A stretch of DNA of 64,000 nt, from the NCBI GenBank assembly GCA_024036415.1, contig JAMWET010000947.1, forward strand, positions 1 to 64,000, in the 5' to 3' direction. The number at the start of each line of letters is the position of its first letter. Position 1 is the first letter of the stretch. Source of the stretch: Prochilodus magdalenae. Its lineage: Eukaryota; Chordata; Actinopteri; Characiformes; Prochilodontidae. Below the pieces are notes generated by a model. The model saw nothing but the letters and a program-made list of their open reading frames with translations, was not told the origin of the DNA and made no database searches. Positions 57,430 to 64,000 of the stretch are shown piece after piece. The position numbers and the translations under genes were made by a program.

Positions 57430-60400
57430 TGTAGACTAAGCTTAGCATGGCGCAAGCCTCCCTTAAAGGTCCACTTTAATGTTTTTTTTTTTTATTATTT
57501 TTTTTTTATTAGCCTTAATGGGTACATTGACCACTGCTAGTTATAGTTTTAGTATAATAACCCTGGACTGCACTATTCTCACAAGTTGTGCATCTGCTCA
57601 ATCTAGCCACCCGACTCTGTGGGGAAAAAGCTTCCCACAACTACTTGGTCTTTTTCCTCTGCACCATCCTGTACATCAAAAATAAGGGCCTGTATCTGGG
57701 TTTACACTTCCCTTTCTCTCTCTCTCATAAATTATGATCTTTAGTAGTTACTGAATAATAAACCTTTGATATTAATTTAATAATAAGGGAGCAGTTTAAG
57801 GGGTTAACTCGTGAAGAGAATACCAACTGTAAGCGAAAAGCTGCAACTCCTTTGCGTATGAAAAGCTGTGTACTGTGTTATTCTATCATAAGATTTACAG
57901 CTGCTGCAAATTCCAGGTCTGATTTAAGAACAACAGTGAAGACATTCCAGACAGTGGTGTAATTTAAAGTCCTTGTCTTTCCCAGCATGTATGTCTGCCC
58001 TGAACATCTAGTGAAGCCAGTTTTTTCATCTTGTTTTCATATGTTTTCAAGAGGGGGCAGCAAGAAGAGGCTATTAATGCTGTTTGTCATCAAATTGCTG
58101 CCAAAAAGCTCTGACCCTCAGCAGCAAAGACAGATGTAAGGGTGCCCTGTACTTCCTGATACCAAGATATCACTGCCATCAGGGATCAGCATTGCCTTTA
58201 AGGATTGTCCCCGGTCCACAGTGATGTATAAATAGATGATATATGGCATACTGACAACCAAATGAATGTCTGGGTCCGGTAGAGCACTGCCAAGATCATA
58301 ACACTCCCTGTACTGCTTTGTCTTCTTCCCACAGTGTATCCTGCCGTTATCACATTCCCACATAAATCATGCTCATAATGCAGACATACCCAAACTAATT
58401 GGACCAGGAGACCTTCTTCTATTGCTCCAAGGTCTAGTTCTGTGTGTCCATTATAGGGGCCTTCAAAAGTGGACAGGGGGTAACATGGGCATAATGGTTG
58501 CTGGAGGCCACTCTGATTGCTGTGCAGCTACACAGCCACACATTACTGTGTATAGTACATTACTGTGTGTAGTACATTACTGTGTGTCGCTACAACGCAG
58601 TCAGAGTGGCCTCCACAACCATCAATAAACATTCTACTCCATCTATTCAGTTGGTAGATGGGATAGCCTTTATAGCCCTCACACATTAATACTTGGGCAT
58701 CAGTCCTCGGTTCATGGGTTGTTGTCTGTTGGTAAAACCGCAGTAATGCAGACCAGGAACACAAACCAAGCTAGTGATATGGATTTGAAGCATTAGTGTT
58801 AGTGTTAGATTTTTTTTTTTTTTCATTTTGTACCTTAACATTTGAATATTGTACTGTTTGATCTCATTTATCTGTTATTATCTGATTATTAATACTCCAT
58901 ATAACAGATAATTTCTCAAACATGCCTGTCAATATTTTAATTTAATTATTTTATTTAGTGAAATTTATTTATTAACTTTTTTATTTACTATAATGCAGCT
59001 TTTCTCAGTGGATTTGGTGCATTTCTCAAATCATCATCAGTGCAAATCCATTTCTCAGGACAATTCCTACAAGCAGCGTACATACACACAATAGATTACA
59101 AGCAAATGCCTGTAACCTGGTCAAAATCCATAGTTCACGTGCCAAAAGTATTCATGTAATGAACGTGGGAGTGTTATTTGAATGACAGGCCCTTTTATAA
59201 GTTTATAACGTTTATATAAGGCTGCACTCTTTCTGTGTGGCATATATCAATTTTAACAGTACGCACCATTTCAATTGTATACAAAGATGTATACAAAGGT
59301 ACATTGCTTTTTAGCCCCCTGCCAATAGTTAAAATGCTGATTTGACAGGATATTTTTAAAAACCTTGTTGTCTTCCAACTCTGTATCCCCCTCCCTTAGT
59401 CTAGTAACACATTATTAGTTATGACCATAATGCAGTGTCTGTGTGTTACAGTACATGTAAAGTATGTATCTGTATGAAGATGTTAACTGTAAACCGTAAC
59501 AGGCAACTGGAATACTGTAGTATGAAGGGTTACAGTAACTATACAGTAACTATACAGTATTGCATTACAGAGTAGAATACTGGATTACACACTTTGTTCT
59601 CTCTACAAAATGTTTAAATGACTGAGGACAACATTCGGCTGTAAGGCTATGATAAGGCCAAGCTACACAGTTATACTTCTATAACAGTTAGGCCCTTATT
59701 TCACCAAGAACGTGTCCACATCCTTGGCCAATATATTCTTACTCTTCTTCTTTATTCTGATGTTGTCAAAAATTGTAACACAGTGTTATGTTCTGTCTAT
59801 AAATCCTTGCCAGTTTCATGTTTCAGTTTCATGAGATCCACCTCTGAGCTATTCAGGAGACCTACCAAAATGTTTTGGGTTTTTGGACTATTTAACAAAA
59901 AACAATAGACACTCACTGCCAAACAAATGGTTGCAGAAATATGTTGCAAAAAATGACTGTCATTGAAAAGAAACAGTTGTAGGAAACAGTAGATCTGCAC
60001 AAATATGCCAAAGCATTTGCTATTTTTTCAAAATGAAAAGGATCAAAAGAAATGGATTATATGATGTTCACAAATGACTAGTGGAGTGATTGATGTGGGG
60101 TGATTGATGCATCAAAGCAACTGAGAGAAAGGTGTAAAACTGAATTTTGTAAACTGGATGAAGTGTGTAGTAGAGTTTGTCCATGAGGGGGCAGTGAACA
60201 CTCATATTCAGACCCACTGAATTCTACGTTATCACAGACTGACTCATCAGAGGGAGGCAATATTTTGATATTGATGATGTTATGAATTTACAGTTTTGTC
60301 TACTTATTGTGTAGTAGTTAGTCATTAGTCAAACAAAACAGTAGTTTAATTAAGACTGTAGCTGTGGAAGAGTCATATTTAAAGAATTTAGGAATGTGGG

Positions 60401-60510
60401 TAAGATGCTGCAGCAGCACAGACACATTTCGGATTAGCTCAGTGTGCTTTGGAGGTGCATTATGGTGGGATAGCAGCACCCTGCCCTGTTTCATCACTGG
60501 CCACCAACAT
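57430..60510. other. No gene recognised
   Basis: This intergenic interval between gene F and ifitm5 is AT-rich. It holds a small inverted repeat at 58494-58622 (separate entry) and no supported coding region. The many short open frames show no domain. Confidence 0.4.
58494..58622. repeat. Small inverted repeat with internal tandem
   Basis: GGTTGCTGGAGGCCACTCTG at 58496-58515 is inverted in CAGAGTGGCCTCCACAACC (58602-58620). The loop holds three units of about 21 bp around TAGTACATTACTGTGTGT. It could form a hairpin and may be a miniature foldback element. Confidence 0.65.
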
Positions 60511-60520
60511 AATAACAGAC

Positions 60521-60524
<4 letters not shown>

Positions 60525-60600
<76 letters not shown>

Positions 60601-60639
60601 GTCTCTCTCTTTATCTCGCTCTCTCTTCCTCTCTCTCTT

Positions 60640-60711
<72 letters not shown>

Positions 60712-60721
60712 TCTCTCTTGA

Positions 60722-60759
<38 letters not shown>

Positions 60760-60760
60760 C
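60525..60760. repeat. (CT)n microsatellite upstream of ifitm5
   Basis: About 235 bp of nearly pure CT with a few GTCT, TTTAT and CCTCT interruptions ends 90 bp before the ifitm5 start codon. It gives spurious Leu/Ser and Arg/Glu open frames. Confidence 0.95.
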
Positions 60761-60814
60761 ACCCCTGCATGCTGTGGATATAAGCTGGAATCAAGGTTTC
60801 TGGGGCTGCTGTGA

Positions 60815-62167
<1,353 letters not shown>

Positions 62168-62430
62168 ACTGCCAGGCAGACGGATAGACAGACAGACAGA
62201 CAGACAGACAGCAAAGGAATCAAAGAAGAACAACAAACAGCAACCAGCCATGGACTTATCACCCTCTGTGCCTCGCAAAACCCCGTCTCTCTACTCTTTG
62301 TCTTGATCTTATTACCAGTATTTTATTGTATTGTTGTATGTTAAGAGTCTTGTATGTTAACTTTCCCATAGTTTCCAAAAGACATTTTATCTATTCCTCT
62401 TTATTTGAAGTAAATGTGACTTTTAGGTGA

Positions 62431-62436
62431 AATAAA
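62431..62436 (+). terminator. Polyadenylation signal of ifitm5
   Basis: AATAAA lies 264 bp after the ifitm5 stop codon. A short (CAGA)n run at 62188-62210 lies in the presumed 3' UTR. Confidence 0.6.
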
Positions 62437-62449
62437 ATATTTAACTTCA

Positions 62450-64000
62450 TGAATAACTTTGCTCTCACGTCGCTGTGTTGGGGATTTGCGGAAAGCATTG
62501 TAAACTTGAGCTTTTGGGAATTCCTGTGGAGAACTGAAGTCCGATCAGTGAGATGACATGGAAGTTAGGCTTTCAAATGACTGCCTTAAAATATTAGCAT
62601 TTTTAACCTTTAAATAATATGGTATTAACACAATAATCTGTACTGTAAGTAAAGAAAGAGGAACAACTGTACGGCTGTCTCCATTAAAAATAACTGTTTA
62701 TTTTATTTGCTAGCTGTCGGATACATGGTGACACAGTTTCATACAGTCTAACACCACATGAAATGAAATCTTTTACATTAGATTACATTAAAAGGTTAGA
62801 AAGGTTGGTTCCTTGCCTCTAAAGTTTCCACCAGCAGTAATATGTGCATGTGTATATGTCACAGTACTATGTTAGTGCTTGTGGAGACCTCCAGAGTAGA
62901 GCACTTGTAATTGTACCATTCATTAAACACAGAGCCGGTTTGACCACTCGCCCACTGTGACACTGCTCTCCACCTGTAATATCTTACACAGAGGCGAGCG
63001 GTCAGAGTGGGTTGAGTTTGTTCTCTTTGTGCTTAAAAGCCATAAGGATCATGTTGCACCATTTTGGTTGAATCTCTTGTCTAAGATGAACATGGTGCTG
63101 TGGTCTCTGCTCTGTAATAGTGTGCTGTATATGTGCTGTGGGCTGCCCTGCCCTGTTGGGTTCCACTGCTGACCACTCCTGGTCCTGCTGGTATTTATAT
63201 GATCTAAATAACAGACCTGCCTGCCAGTGCTCCAATCCTGCTCTATTTTTGCCTGCTAAAAGAGTGGAGACAGATGTGGGACAACTGGATTAAAGAGCGG
63301 CAGAGGCACACACACACATCTCACTCTCTGAAACACACACACACACACACGTACACATGCACACGCATGCACACTTCAATTAAAGCCCAAATGTCTTCAC
63401 CCAGAATACATTACAAGACCTCTGTGATCACACACACAGACCTTTAACCCTGACTGGTATCACGTCACAGGCAACAACTGACATACAGCTAGAATTTAAA
63501 GGGGAGCTCTTTTTTAATGGGGCACATGCATGCAGTGCTATGACGCAATAGACCTATAACGTCTTAGATCACTATCACTATTTTGTCATTATCAACATTA
63601 CATACACAAACTCAGACTCAAACTCAGCAGGTTCACAAGTCCACTGTGCCACCTGAGTGCCCCCTGATTCCTATCAACATCACTGTAAATAAATAGCTAC
63701 ATTTCTCTATAATGCTCCATTATTATTAGTTTATTAATGGCAATCTAATATAGTGTACAATTTGATGATCTGTGCAGTTCACTAAACAATGATGCAAATA
63801 AACATGCTTTTATATTCTTATTAACAACTTAATTAACTGATCCCCACTGACAAAATGGAGGAAGTGAATTTACTTTATTATTATAGCATTTATACATTAA
63901 TAAAATACCAACACAAATTATTATACAAATATATATCTTTAGTAAATCTGCTAGCCTAGTTTAACAACACATGCAGGCCTTGTCCCAAAACATATTGTCA
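62450..64000. other. No gene recognised downstream of ifitm5
   Basis: No exon of a known IFITM-locus neighbour is visible. There is a (CA)n run near 63331-63350. The open frame at 62957-63172 has no recognisable domain. Confidence 0.4.

Noticed and set aside
60318..60794. Open frames of Arg/Glu or Leu/Ser repeats on both strands
   Set aside because: They are readings through the (CT)n microsatellite upstream of ifitm5.

Overview
The window is eukaryotic and almost certainly from a teleost fish. It has spliced genes with GT-AG introns, many Tc1/mariner elements with TA target duplications, hAT, Ty3/gypsy and LINE debris, and long GT, CT and GATA microsatellites. The species cannot be read from the sequence.

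The only cellular genes I can support are a head-to-tail cluster of two-exon IFITM/CD225 (interferon-induced transmembrane protein, dispanin) genes, all on the + strand. There are five IFITM1/3-like copies: A 13721-15032, B 23198-24612, C 28005-28980, D 35609-37202 and F 51475-53881. There is also one deleted pseudogene (E, 39660-39780) and, at the right end, a recognisable ifitm5 (60851-62167). In every copy exon 1 encodes the N-terminus and the intramembrane helix up to ..SVK/SIK. A phase-0 intron follows. Exon 2 encodes [S/A]RDxKxLGDL, TM2 and the C-terminal tail. Copies B, D and the pseudogene E carry ISRE-like motifs 5' of exon 1, as expected for interferon-responsive antiviral membrane proteins. 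ifitm5 lacks a visible ISRE, in line with its bone-specific relatives.

Layout. 1-3775: an indel-ridden copy of the block 15165-20420 that lies downstream of gene A, which implies another IFITM copy just left of the window. 3860-10720: unit flank broken by a dead Ty3/gypsy element on the - strand (about 6.3-9.8 kb). 11502-13106: a nearly complete DD34E Tc1 element. 13.7-15.0 kb: gene A. 15.2-20.4 kb: flank with two more decayed Tc1 elements. 21.5-26.4 kb and 33.5-39.2 kb: a large, recent duplication carrying B and D and hAT transposase remains. 26.5-27.0 kb: Tc1 deletion derivative. 28.0-29.1 kb: gene C, with a 138-bp retroposon inserted in the TM2 coding region. 30.3-33.2 kb: AT-rich sequence, nothing recognised. 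40.3-41.6 kb: hAT-like non-autonomous element. 43-50 kb: LINE and LTR-like fragments, a foldback repeat and a 22-bp minisatellite. 51.5-53.9 kb: gene F, with a long Tyr-rich tail. 54.6-56.3 kb: possible LTR material. 56.9-57.4 kb: second Tc1 deletion derivative. 60.9-62.4 kb: ifitm5 with its polyadenylation signal.

The main biological interest is an expanding IFITM array. Exon 1 and the start of exon 2 are held nearly constant, while TM2 and the C-terminal tail differ in every copy, and a (GT)n tract sits against the exon-2 acceptor in all IFITM1/3-like copies.
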